A stretch of 64,000 nt of DNA from Microbacterium hibisci (GTDB taxonomy: Bacteria > Actinomycetota > Actinomycetes > Actinomycetales > Microbacteriaceae): assembly GCF_015278255.1 (NCBI RefSeq), contig NZ_JADIJC010000008.1, forward strand, positions 124,001-188,000, read 5' to 3'. A program made the position numbers and the translations under genes. Below the pieces are notes generated by a model that made no database searches, had not been told where the DNA came from, and was given only the letters and a program-made list of their open reading frames with translations. Shown one piece after another: positions 16,203-24,254 of this stretch. Position 1 is the first letter of the stretch; every line of letters starts with the position of its first letter.

Positions 16203-16643
16203 TCAGGGCTCCGTGAGGCGATCCGCCGCACGGATCGCCAGCTCGTAGCCGTACAGCCCGGCTCCGGCGATCACGACCCGCGCCACGGAGGAGATGAGCG
16301 AGTGCTGGTGCACGGCGTCGCGCGCGTGGATGTTCGTGATGTGCACCTCGAACACCGGCGTCGGCAGCATGTGGAGCGCGTCCAGCAGCGGCACCGAGTT
16401 GAAGCTGAAGCCGGCGGGGTTGATCACGACGATCGCCCGCTGCCGGAACGCCTCGTGCACCCACTCCACGAGCTCGTGCTCGGCGTTGGTCTGCGCGAAG
16501 AAGAGGTCGAAGCCGTGGTCGTCGGCGACCCGCTCGCACTCGGCGCGCACGTCGTCGAGCGTGGCCGTGCCGTACAGCTCGGGCTCGCGCAGGCCGAGCA
16601 TGTTGAGATTCGAGCCGTTCAGCACGAAGAGCTTCCGCGTCAT
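16203..16643 (-). CDS. aroQ: Type II 3-dehydroquinate dehydratase homologue with altered active site
   Basis: This 146-residue protein aligns without gaps to the textbook enzyme over the key region. Conserved positions are Arg19, Tyr24 (REPELYG), Asn75, Asp88, Glu99, His101 (EVHITN) and Arg108. Two substrate-binding residues differ: position 81, normally His in THTS, is Phe (NPAGFSFNS), and position 112, normally Arg in FRRHS, is His (AVHQHS). It sits 79 nt behind dctM in the transporter operon. It may act on a related ring acid rather than 3-dehydroquinate itself, and a housekeeping copy would be expected elsewhere. Confidence 0.85.
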   Translation of the reverse strand: MTRKLFVLNGSNLNMLGLREPELYGTATLDDVRAECERVADDHGFDLFFAQTNAEHELVEWVHEAFRQRAIVVINPAGFSFNSVPLLDALHMLPTPVFEVHITNIHARDAVHQHSLISSVARVVIAGAGLYGYELAIRAADRLTEP

Positions 16644-16722
16644 GGTCTTCCTCTCTGCGACGGCGTCCCGCCCGCCGGGCCCACGGGTCGGCGTCGTGGA
16701 TCAGGGCGGGCGGGACGAGCCG

Positions 16723-18003
16723 CTACATCAGGCCGAGCAGGGTCGGCAGGAACGTGACGATCACCGGGAACACCGTCAGGAGCAGCAGCACGGCGCCCAG
16801 CGGGATGAGGAACGGCAGGATGCCGCGGAACAGCTCTCCCATCGGCCTTCGCGTGATCGACCCGACGACGAAGAGGACGGCTCCCACGGGTGGTGTGAGC
16901 GATCCGATCATGAGGTTGAGGATCATGATGACGCCCAGCTGGACCGGGTCGATCCCGAACTGGCCGATGATCGGCATCAGGATCGGCACGAGCACGAGGA
17001 TCACGGGCGGCGCCTCGAGCGGGATGCCGAGCAGGATCAGCAGCACGTTGAGCATCAGCAGGAACAGCAGCGGGTTGTCGGTGAGGCCGGTGAGCCACTC
17101 GCCGAGCGCACGCGAGACCTGCTCGCGGGCGAGCACCTGGCCCATGAGGTTCGAGGCGCCGAGGATCAGCAGGATGCCGCCCGAGATCACGACGGTCTCC
17201 TTGGCCGCCTTCCAGAACACCTGAAGGGTGAGGGTGCGGTAGATCGCGCCGAGGAAGAGCATGTACACGGCCGCGATGCCGGCGCTCTCGGTGGGGGTGA
17301 ACCAGCCGCTGAAGATGCCGCCGAGGATGATGACGGGGAGCAGCGCCGGACCGATCACGCGGACGGAGGCCTTCGCCAGCATCGAGCCGTCGAAGGGGCG
17401 GCTCACTGCCACCTTCGGGTGGCGCTTCACCCAGACGAAGATGTACAGGGCGAGGCCGAGCGCCATGAGCATCGCCGGGATGATGGAGCCCGCGAAGAGG
17501 GCGCCGGTCGAGATCGACGCGGTCGCGGCGAAGAGGACCGCCGGGATGCTCGGGGGCATCACGGTGCTCATGAGCGACCCCGACGCCGTCAGGCCGGCCG
17601 AGAAGCCGTACGGGTATCCGGCCTTGAGCATCTGCGGGATCTGCACCTTGCTCGTGGAGGCGGCGTCGGCGAGGGCCGACCCGCTGATCCACGAGAACCC
17701 GATCGCGGTGCCGAGGTTCACGTACGCCAGGTTGCCGGGCAGGCGCGGCAGCAACGCCCGGGCGAGGTCGTAGAGCCGTGTCGCGATGCCGAGATGATTC
17801 GCGATCGTGCCGACGAAGATGAACAGCGGCACGGCGAGGAGCGGGAAGCTGTTGATGCCGTTGACCACCGACGTGATGGCGTAGCCGGCGGACAGCCCGT
17901 GGCTGTAGAAGTACAGCATGCTCGCGGCGATCATGGAGAACGCGACGGGCACCCGCAGCAGCAGCAGGACGACGAACAGCAGGATGTAGAGCCAGAGGTC
18001 CAA
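16723..18003 (-). CDS. dctM: TRAP transporter large permease (DctM family)
   Basis: This 426-residue integral membrane protein shows about 12-13 hydrophobic segments. Family signatures include PLLAVPLFIFVGTIANHLG, GSALADAASTSKVQIPQML and the late GSLTPPVGAVLFVVGSI. It is the Na+-coupled channel subunit working with DctQ and DctP. The start is TTG at 18003, 4 nt after the dctQ stop and behind a GAAGG site, which implies translational coupling. Confidence 0.93.
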   Translation of the reverse strand: MDLWLYILLFVVLLLLRVPVAFSMIAASMLYFYSHGLSAGYAITSVVNGINSFPLLAVPLFIFVGTIANHLGIATRLYDLARALLPRLPGNLAYVNLGTAIGFSWISGSALADAASTSKVQIPQMLKAGYPYGFSAGLTASGSLMSTVMPPSIPAVLFAATASISTGALFAGSIIPAMLMALGLALYIFVWVKRHPKVAVSRPFDGSMLAKASVRVIGPALLPVIILGGIFSGWFTPTESAGIAAVYMLFLGAIYRTLTLQVFWKAAKETVVISGGILLILGASNLMGQVLAREQVSRALGEWLTGLTDNPLLFLLMLNVLLILLGIPLEAPPVILVLVPILMPIIGQFGIDPVQLGVIMILNLMIGSLTPPVGAVLFVVGSITRRPMGELFRGILPFLIPLGAVLLLLTVFPVIVTFLPTLLGLM

Positions 18004-18007
18004 CGGG

Positions 18008-18697
18008 TCAGCCTTCCATCTCGCCGATGTCGAGCTTGCGCTCGGGGCGGTTCGCGTAGGGGATCTTGAATGCCGAGTGGATCGCCGCCGACACGAAGCC
18101 GATGAGCGCGAAGACGTACAGCATTCCGAGCGGCACGTGCATCGCGGCGCTGAGGCGTCCCCACTCCGCGTCGATCTTCACCAGGGCCTCGTAGGCGAGT
18201 GCGAGGCTCGTGGCGACCATGATCACCGCGGAGATGATCCGCAGCGCGACGAACAGCCTGGTGCCGGCGAGGAGCTCGTCGAAGATCTCGAGCACGATGT
18301 GGCCGTTCCGCCCCACCAGGTACCCGGTCACGATGAACGTCATCGCGATCATCGACAGCAGCGCGACCTCGCCGGCACCTACCCAGCTCACCGACGGGAA
18401 GTACCTGCCGACGACCTGGTACATGACGCCGAACACGATGAGGGCGAACAGGGTGACGCCGATCGTGATCTCGATCGCCGAGAGGACCCTGATGAACATC
18501 GGGTCGGCCGGCACGCCCTGGTTGAGCTTCGGCGCCGTGTAGTACGTGTTCGTGTGGGGGTAGATGGAGTCGCCGACGCCCGGCTCCGCCGGGCGGTCCG
18601 CGGCGGGCTCCGCGGGCGGGTTCACGGGCTGGTCGGAGCCGGATGCCGGACCCTCCCGCGGCTCCTCCGCGGGCCCCTCCCCGGGCTTGTCTGTCAT
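18008..18697 (-). CDS. dctQ: TRAP transporter small permease (DctQ family) with long acidic N-terminus
   Basis: This 229-residue protein starts at ATG 18697. Four membrane segments carry the DctQ signature VVGRYFPSVSWVGAGEVALL and LVGRNGHIVLEIF. The first ~70 residues are a Pro/Glu-rich hydrophilic extension (EGPAEEPREGPASGSDQP) not needed by the family, probably cytoplasmic. It forms the membrane complex with DctM. Confidence 0.9.
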   Translation of the reverse strand: MTDKPGEGPAEEPREGPASGSDQPVNPPAEPAADRPAEPGVGDSIYPHTNTYYTAPKLNQGVPADPMFIRVLSAIEITIGVTLFALIVFGVMYQVVGRYFPSVSWVGAGEVALLSMIAMTFIVTGYLVGRNGHIVLEIFDELLAGTRLFVALRIISAVIMVATSLALAYEALVKIDAEWGRLSAAMHVPLGMLYVFALIGFVSAAIHSAFKIPYANRPERKLDIGEMEG

Positions 18698-18789
18698 GGC
18701 TTCACCGCCATGTCGCCTTCGTGCATTGCCAACCTCTCTGTTGATGCGGGGCGGACCTGGATCCACGCGCGCAGATCGCTGCCCCTGCG

Positions 18790-18842
18790 ACTCTCGCTGT
18801 CGTGCGCGTGCCTGCAAAGACGAGTTTCGCCGAATGGGACAC
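18790..18842 (-). promoter_or_regulatory. IclR-type operator site 6 and dctQM-aroQ promoter
   Basis: GTTTCGCCGAATGGGACAC occupies 18824-18842. On the minus strand a -35 TTGCAG (18812-18817) and a -10 GAGAGT (18790-18795) follow with a 16-nt spacer. The arrangement and the -10 are nearly the same as at dctP. The region 18698-18911 holds nothing else recognisable. Confidence 0.65.
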
Positions 18843-18911
18843 CGGCCCGGCGCATGAGTCCGCCCCCGTCGATCACGACGGGGGCGGACCTGTGCGACGT
18901 GCGGGACCGGG

Positions 18912-21605
18912 CTACTTCACCACGGTCACGGTGGCCGTCGAGGTCAGCTGCTCCTGGACGCCTTGGGCGTTCAGGACGTTGACCCTGACGGTCAGGCTCG
19001 CGTCGCCAGTCGGCACGTTGTTGTCGACCTGCGTCGCGTCGAACTGGAGGATGATCCGGTTCTTGTTGGCCGTCACCTTCGAGGCGTCGATCGGGGTCGA
19101 CGACAGCGGCGTCAGCAGCTCGGCCTCACTGTCGTACGTGTACCCGGCCGGCAGCTCGAACTGTGCCGTGACCTTGCCGTTCACCCCGGTGAACAGCCCC
19201 GTGCCCGAGCCGAGCTGGAGCTTGCCCGGCGTGAACGTCAGTGCCCCCGGCTGGTCCTGCGGAGCCAGGTACACCTCGATCTTGCCCGTGGGCCGCGGGT
19301 CGGTGCAGTCATTGAAGAAGTACTCGCCGGCACGCGTGAACGTGTGCTGGTACGTCTCTCCCGGCTGCAGCTTGACGTTGAACTCGCCCTCGAAGAACTG
19401 CGTCGCGCAGTGCGGCTTCTGGTTCGGGAAGTTCGGGAACGTCTCGGCCCCCGGGTTGCGGAACGTCACCGTCGTGCCCACCGGCACCCGCAGGTTGGTC
19501 GGCTGCATGCCGGCCTGCGCCACGCTGTCGCGGGCTGCCGCGGTGTCGGCGGTGCGGCTCGACCGCGCGAGGAGCACGGTGTTGTTCACCGTCGAGCCCT
19601 CGACCGCCGCGCCGCTCACCGGACGACGGATCGACAGCGGTGCGGTCATCGGACCTTCCTGACTGCCCGACTCGGTCCGGTACTGGCCGCCGAGCTTGAA
19701 CGACCACAGCGAGTCGCCCTGCGTCACGGAGTTGCCGTACGGGTTGGTCGACCCGGCCGCGAAGAACGCGACGTACTGCTCGCCGCCGACTTCGTACGTG
19801 ACGGGTGCCGCCGCGATGCCCGAGCCGGTCTGGAACTCCCACAGCACCTCGCCCGTCCCGGCGTCCATCGCCAGCGCGCGTCCGTCGATCTGGCCCACGA
19901 AGAGCAGATCGGATGCCGTGGTCATGGGTCCCTGGCCGTGCGACATGTCGGTGCCCAGGTGGTTCTGCCACGCGACCTCGCCGGTCGACGCGTCGTAGGC
20001 GAGGATGCCGCCGGTCTGGTACTGCCCGATCGCGCGCTGCCCGTTGGCCGCCGCCCCGTTCCAGTGCGCCACCGGGTTGGTGCCGTACGGGAAGTAAACG
20101 AGGTTCGTGCTGTGGCTGTAGGAGTTGTTCGACCAGTCGCCGCCGCCGTTCTGACTGGTCGTCGAGAGGATCGGCGCATCCCACTGCGGGTCGTACATGC
20201 AGCCTTCGCGGTGTCCGACGTGGCCCTCGGGGTAGGTCAGGAACGGCTCGTCGACCGCGACATAGCTGTCGGGGTTGAACACGAGGTTGCCCTCGGCGTC
20301 CGGCTGGTAGCCGTTGTAGTTCGGCACGGCGCGCCACGGGTCGCCCGGGATGTTCTCCGGGTCGAGCTTCTGCCACACCAGGCACTCCGGCAGCAGGCGG
20401 TGCTCCGGGAACGGCTGCGTCTCGGAGTGCAGCTGCCGCGAGTCGGTGATCATCTCCTTCTCGGCGACCGGCAGCGCCGGCTCGCCGTTGGTGCGGTCGA
20501 TCACGAACTGATGTCCGGACTTGCTGCCGTAGAAGACGACCTTGCGCTCTTCGCCGTCGATCTCGATGTCGGCGAGGGTCGGCGGGTGCACGTTGTCCAT
20601 GTCCCACACGTCGTGGTGGATCGACTGGTAGTGCCACTTGTAGGCACCGGTCGAAGCGTCCACCGCCACCAGCGTGGTGGAGAAGAGGTTGTCGCCCGGG
20701 CGGAGCGATCCGTTCTGCGAAGAGGTGCAGCTGCGCGCGTTGCCGAATGTCATGTAGTAGAAGTTCAGCTCGGGGTCGACCGCGCCGTGGATCCACGACG
20801 TCGCGCCGCCCTCTTCCGCGCAGTCGGTGCCGTCGGGGAGCACGGGGCCCCAGGTCGCCGACGCATCGAAGGTCACGCCGTCGAGGCCGGTGAACTGCTC
20901 GCCGCGCTTGGGACCCCCGAAGAAGTGCCACAGGTACGACCCGTCGCTCGAGTCGAGCGCCACGACCGCGCCGCGGTCGCCGTCAGCGGCATGGGCGTAG
21001 ACGATGCCGTCGTAGTACACCGTCGCGACCTTGCCCACCCGGCCGAGATCCTCGCCGTCGGGGCCGGTGGGCTGGACGGCCCACACCTCGGCGCCCGTCT
21101 CCTGGTCGAGTGCGACGACCCGGTTGCCGCCCGCGAGCGTGAAGATCAGGCCGTCGCCGGCCGACACGCCCCGGCGGGTGCCCGACAGGCCGTAGACCGT
21201 GTTCTCCCACTTCCAGATGGGGTCGCCGGTCACGCCGTCGACAGCGATGACGCCACCGCTGGGCGTGTCGAGGTAGAGCACGCCGTCCACGACGATCGGC
21301 GTCGTCTGCTGGCCGGTGTCGTCGCTGGCGGGAGCGACGGCCGACACGTGGGTCCGCCAGGCGGGCGCGAGATCCTTCAGATTCTGCTTGGTGATCTGCG
21401 TCAGGCCGGAGTAGTGCTGGTTGCCGAGGTTTCCTCCCACCGTCGGCATGTCGGCGCCCGTCGGGTCGACGCCGGTGAGCCCCGCGGGCGCGACCGGCTC
21501 GGCGGGTCTCTGCAGTCCGTACGCGGGTGAGGCGGCCACGGCGAGCGCCAGCGCCAGCGCCCCGATTCCCGCAGCTCCCAACCTCGTGGTCAGTCGTTTG
21601 CGCAT
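18912..21605 (-). CDS. Secreted PQQ-dependent quinoprotein dehydrogenase with C-terminal cupredoxin-like domain
   Basis: This 897-residue protein starts at ATG 21605 with an ideal AAGGAG. A Sec signal peptide ends near PAYG. Residues from about 50 to 640 form an eight-bladed quinoprotein propeller with repeated Trp-docking motifs (WKWENTVYG, VWAVQPTG, GEVAWQNHLGTD, GEVLWEFQTGSG). A cupredoxin-like domain follows (VPVGTTVTFRNPGAETF to RAGEYFFNDCTDPRPTGKIEV), then an Ig-like tail. No CxxCH haem motif is visible. The copper-site pattern Cys-x-x-His is replaced by Cys-Thr-Asp. It would oxidise an alcohol outside the membrane, before TRAP uptake. Confidence 0.83.
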   Translation of the reverse strand: MRKRLTTRLGAAGIGALALALAVAASPAYGLQRPAEPVAPAGLTGVDPTGADMPTVGGNLGNQHYSGLTQITKQNLKDLAPAWRTHVSAVAPASDDTGQQTTPIVVDGVLYLDTPSGGVIAVDGVTGDPIWKWENTVYGLSGTRRGVSAGDGLIFTLAGGNRVVALDQETGAEVWAVQPTGPDGEDLGRVGKVATVYYDGIVYAHAADGDRGAVVALDSSDGSYLWHFFGGPKRGEQFTGLDGVTFDASATWGPVLPDGTDCAEEGGATSWIHGAVDPELNFYYMTFGNARSCTSSQNGSLRPGDNLFSTTLVAVDASTGAYKWHYQSIHHDVWDMDNVHPPTLADIEIDGEERKVVFYGSKSGHQFVIDRTNGEPALPVAEKEMITDSRQLHSETQPFPEHRLLPECLVWQKLDPENIPGDPWRAVPNYNGYQPDAEGNLVFNPDSYVAVDEPFLTYPEGHVGHREGCMYDPQWDAPILSTTSQNGGGDWSNNSYSHSTNLVYFPYGTNPVAHWNGAAANGQRAIGQYQTGGILAYDASTGEVAWQNHLGTDMSHGQGPMTTASDLLFVGQIDGRALAMDAGTGEVLWEFQTGSGIAAAPVTYEVGGEQYVAFFAAGSTNPYGNSVTQGDSLWSFKLGGQYRTESGSQEGPMTAPLSIRRPVSGAAVEGSTVNNTVLLARSSRTADTAAARDSVAQAGMQPTNLRVPVGTTVTFRNPGAETFPNFPNQKPHCATQFFEGEFNVKLQPGETYQHTFTRAGEYFFNDCTDPRPTGKIEVYLAPQDQPGALTFTPGKLQLGSGTGLFTGVNGKVTAQFELPAGYTYDSEAELLTPLSSTPIDASKVTANKNRIILQFDATQVDNNVPTGDASLTVRVNVLNAQGVQEQLTSTATVTVVK

Positions 21606-21726
21606 CCCTTGCTCCTTGATCATCGTCGATCCGACCTCGGGGGGATCGCGTCCGCCTGAGGCCGCTGTGGGGAATGCCGTCCGGTCCGTCCGACCTGGGT
21701 GATCGGCCGCAGCGGTCAGCGCTCGG

Positions 21727-21780
21727 ACGCTAACTCCGGGCGGATGTGCGGGCAACCGTGCGACCCATCGAGTGGCACAA
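21727..21780 (-). promoter_or_regulatory. IclR-type operator site 7 and quinoprotein promoter
   Basis: GACCCATCGAGTGGCACAA (21762-21780) is a partial match to the dyad. On the minus strand a -35 TTGCCC (21750-21755) and a -10 TAGCGT (21727-21732) follow with a 17-nt spacer. Sites 7 and 8 lie back to back in the 308-bp gap between the divergent quinoprotein and aldehyde dehydrogenase genes. Confidence 0.55.
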
Positions 21781-21823
21781 CATCTCGCGAGGCGGGCCGC
21801 GGGCGGGTTCGCGAGAGCGGCCC

Positions 21824-21875
21824 TTTCTGCCCAGTGGGACACGCTTTGTCGGCGGCGACGCGGCCTGAATAGCAT
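21824..21875 (+). promoter_or_regulatory. IclR-type operator site 8 and aldehyde dehydrogenase operon promoter
   Basis: TTTCTGCCCAGTGGGACAC (21824-21842) is followed by -35 TTGTCG (21846-21851) and -10 TAGCAT (21870-21875) with an 18-nt spacer. The layout matches site 1 almost base for base between operator and -10. Confidence 0.65.
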
Positions 21876-21913
21876 GCGGCGGTCGGCACCCCACGCCCAT
21901 GGACGGAGTTGTC

Positions 21914-23362
21914 ATGGCTGCTTCAGCATCGAAACCACTGTCGCCGGAACAGGAGCAAGAGCTCGATGAGGTCTTCGCCCGTGCCCGCGCGGCGCTCGCG
22001 ATCATCGAGACCTACGACCAGGCCCGGGTCGACCGGCTCATCCGGGCCGTCGCGTGGGCGGTGGCCAACCGCTCGACGTTCCACCGGCTCGTCGAGATGG
22101 GCATCGAGGAATCCGGGCTTGGCGACTTCGACAGCCGCATGAACAAGCGGATGAAGATCCGCGGCGTCCTGCGCGACGCGCTGCGCAGCCCGTCCGTCGG
22201 CATCATCGAGGAAGACGTCGAGAAGGGCCTGGTCAAGTACGGCAAGCCCGTCGGGATCATCGGCTGCGTCGTGCCCACGACCAACCCCGATCTCACGCCG
22301 GCCGGCAACGCCATCTATGCGATCAAAGCGCGCGACGTCGTCGTGTTCTCGCCTCACCCCCGTTCGAAGCACACGACCCTCGAGACCGTGCGGCTCATGC
22401 GCGAGGCGCTCGAGGCCGAGGGCGCCCCGGCCGACATCCTGCAGTGCATCACGCTGCCGAGCCTCGCGGCCTCGCAGGAGATCATGGCCCGCTCCGATCT
22501 CGTGATCGCCACGGGTGGCCAGGGTCTGGTGCGTGCGGCGTACAGCTCGGGAACCCCGGCGTACGGCGTCGGGGCCGGAAACGCCACGGAGTTCGTCGAC
22601 GAGACGGCCGACATCGCGGAGACCGCCCGCAACTGCCGCATCTCCAAGACGTCGGACTTCGGCTCGGGGTGCTCGGCGGACGGCAACGTCCTGGTGCCGG
22701 CATCGCGCTACCGCGAGATGCTCGACGCGCTGCAGGCCGAGGGCGGCTACCTGGCCTCGGCGGACGAGCGCTCCGCGCTGCAGCGGGTGATGTGGGACGA
22801 CGAGGGCCACCGGCTGCCCGACACCGTCGCGGTCTCACCCCAGGCGCTCGCGCAGGCGGCGGGCTTCGGCATCCCGTCCGATGCGACCTTCATCGTCGTC
22901 GAGGGCGATGGCATCGCCGAAGACAGGCAGTTCTGCAAGGAGAAGCTGACCACGCTGATGGCCGTCCACGCCTACGAGGGTTCGTTCGAGGACGGCGTGG
23001 ACGTGGCCAAGCGGCTCTACGACATCGGCGGCAAGGGTCACTCGTGCGGCATCGCCTCCACCGACGACGCCCGCATCGACTACTTCGCCCAGCACATGCC
23101 GGTGTCGCGCATCATGGTGCGCCAGCCGAACTCCAAGGCGAACGCCGGCGCCTTCACCAACGGCATGCCGATGACGTCGTCGATGGGGTGCGGCACCTGG
23201 GGCGGCAACATCACGTCCGAGAACGTCGCGCTCCGCCACTACCTGAACACGACGTGGGTCTCGCGCACCATCGCCGAGGACCGACCCTCGGACGAGGAGC
23301 TCTTCGGCGACTTCTACGACGCGGCCCTCGAGGCCGCCGACACGATCGCAGCCGCGCGATGA
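21914..23362 (+). CDS. Acylating aldehyde dehydrogenase (PduP/EutE/SauS-like)
   Basis: This 482-residue protein starts at ATG 21914, preferred over 21899 because GGAG lies 5 nt upstream. It has the CoA-acylating aldehyde dehydrogenase fold: GIIGCVVPTTNPDLTPAGN for cofactor binding, GVGAGNATEFVDE, and the catalytic Cys253 in SDFGSGCSADG. The family oxidises an aldehyde to an acyl-CoA with NAD(P)+; the closest named group I recall is sulfoacetaldehyde dehydrogenase. No sulfonate-specific partner is present, so the true aldehyde is open. It leads a four-gene operon ending at 28803. Confidence 0.85.
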   Translation: MAASASKPLSPEQEQELDEVFARARAALAIIETYDQARVDRLIRAVAWAVANRSTFHRLVEMGIEESGLGDFDSRMNKRMKIRGVLRDALRSPSVGIIEEDVEKGLVKYGKPVGIIGCVVPTTNPDLTPAGNAIYAIKARDVVVFSPHPRSKHTTLETVRLMREALEAEGAPADILQCITLPSLAASQEIMARSDLVIATGGQGLVRAAYSSGTPAYGVGAGNATEFVDETADIAETARNCRISKTSDFGSGCSADGNVLVPASRYREMLDALQAEGGYLASADERSALQRVMWDDEGHRLPDTVAVSPQALAQAAGFGIPSDATFIVVEGDGIAEDRQFCKEKLTTLMAVHAYEGSFEDGVDVAKRLYDIGGKGHSCGIASTDDARIDYFAQHMPVSRIMVRQPNSKANAGAFTNGMPMTSSMGCGTWGGNITSENVALRHYLNTTWVSRTIAEDRPSDEELFGDFYDAALEAADTIAAAR

Positions 23363-23393
23363 ACCGGACGACGACGACAGGGCGGGTCGGACG

Positions 23394-24254
23394 ATGAGCG
23401 AGCAGTCGGCCGAGGAGCTCGTCGACGAGGCGCGGCGCTGGTGGCAGACCGACATCATCGACGTGCAGCCCGGCGAGATCGCGCTGCGGGGCTATCCCAT
23501 CGAGGAGCTCCTCGGGCGCGTCGGCTTCGTCGAGACGATCTGGCTGATGCTGCGAGGCGAGCTGCCCTCGGCCGCGGAGGCGAGGCTCCTCGAGGCCGCG
23601 CTCGTGGCGTCGGTCGACCACGGTCCGCAGGCGCCCTCGATCGCGATCGCCCGGATGGCGACGACGTGCGGAGTCCCGATCAACGCCGCGATGGCGTCGG
23701 CGATCAACGTGCTCGGCGACGTCCACGGCGGTCCCGGCCAGCAGTGCATGGAGGTGTACCTCGAGATCGACGACGAGCTCGAGCGCACCGGCGACCTCGA
23801 CGAGGCGACCCGCCGGGTGCTGCAGCGCCGACGGGAGGCCGGTGTCGCCTACGTGCCCGGCTTCGGCCACCGCTTCCATCCCCTCGACCCCCGCACGCCC
23901 CGACTGCTGTCGCTCGTCGACGCCGCGGCCGCCGCGGGCACGGTGGACGGCCGTTTCGCGGCCATCGGGCGCGCGGTCGAGGACGCGATCAGCGCGGGCC
24001 GCGCGAAGCGCATCCCCATGAACGTCGACGGGGTGACCGCCGTCATCTACTGCGAGCTCGGGCTCACCCCCGAGCTCGGGCGCGGGGTGTTCATCCTCGC
24101 GCGGTCGGTGGGGATCCTCGCGCATGCGGCCGAGCAGCTGGCCCAGGGCGGCCGGATCAAGGGTCCGCTGCCCAAATCGATCGGATACACGTACACGGGG
24201 CCGGCTCGCCGATCCGTCCCGCTCGACCTCGATGAGAGAGGAACCCCTTCATGA
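23394..24254 (+). CDS. Short citrate synthase/citryl-CoA lyase family protein
   Basis: This 286-residue protein keeps the citrate synthase catalytic set: His in SVDHGPQAPS, His in LGDVHGGPGQQ, FGHRFHPLDPR, and Asp in MNVDGVTAVIY. At under 300 residues it lacks the large N-terminal part of true citrate synthases, like annotated citryl-CoA lyases. It would make or break a C-C bond between an acyl-CoA enolate and a carbonyl. It overlaps the next gene by 4 nt. Cleavage of the acyl-CoA formed by the preceding dehydrogenase is plausible but unproven. Confidence 0.83.
   Translation: MSEQSAEELVDEARRWWQTDIIDVQPGEIALRGYPIEELLGRVGFVETIWLMLRGELPSAAEARLLEAALVASVDHGPQAPSIAIARMATTCGVPINAAMASAINVLGDVHGGPGQQCMEVYLEIDDELERTGDLDEATRRVLQRRREAGVAYVPGFGHRFHPLDPRTPRLLSLVDAAAAAGTVDGRFAAIGRAVEDAISAGRAKRIPMNVDGVTAVIYCELGLTPELGRGVFILARSVGILAHAAEQLAQGGRIKGPLPKSIGYTYTGPARRSVPLDLDERGTPS

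Noticed and set aside
18963..21530. 855-codon open frame on the plus strand opposite the quinoprotein gene
   Set aside because: It is rich in Arg/Val/Gly/Ala with no domain, and it mirrors third-position G/C of the real gene on the other strand. Many similar long antisense frames exist in this high-GC window.
21899..21913. Earlier ATG for the aldehyde dehydrogenase
   Set aside because: No ribosome site precedes it, whereas GGAG is well placed for ATG 21914.
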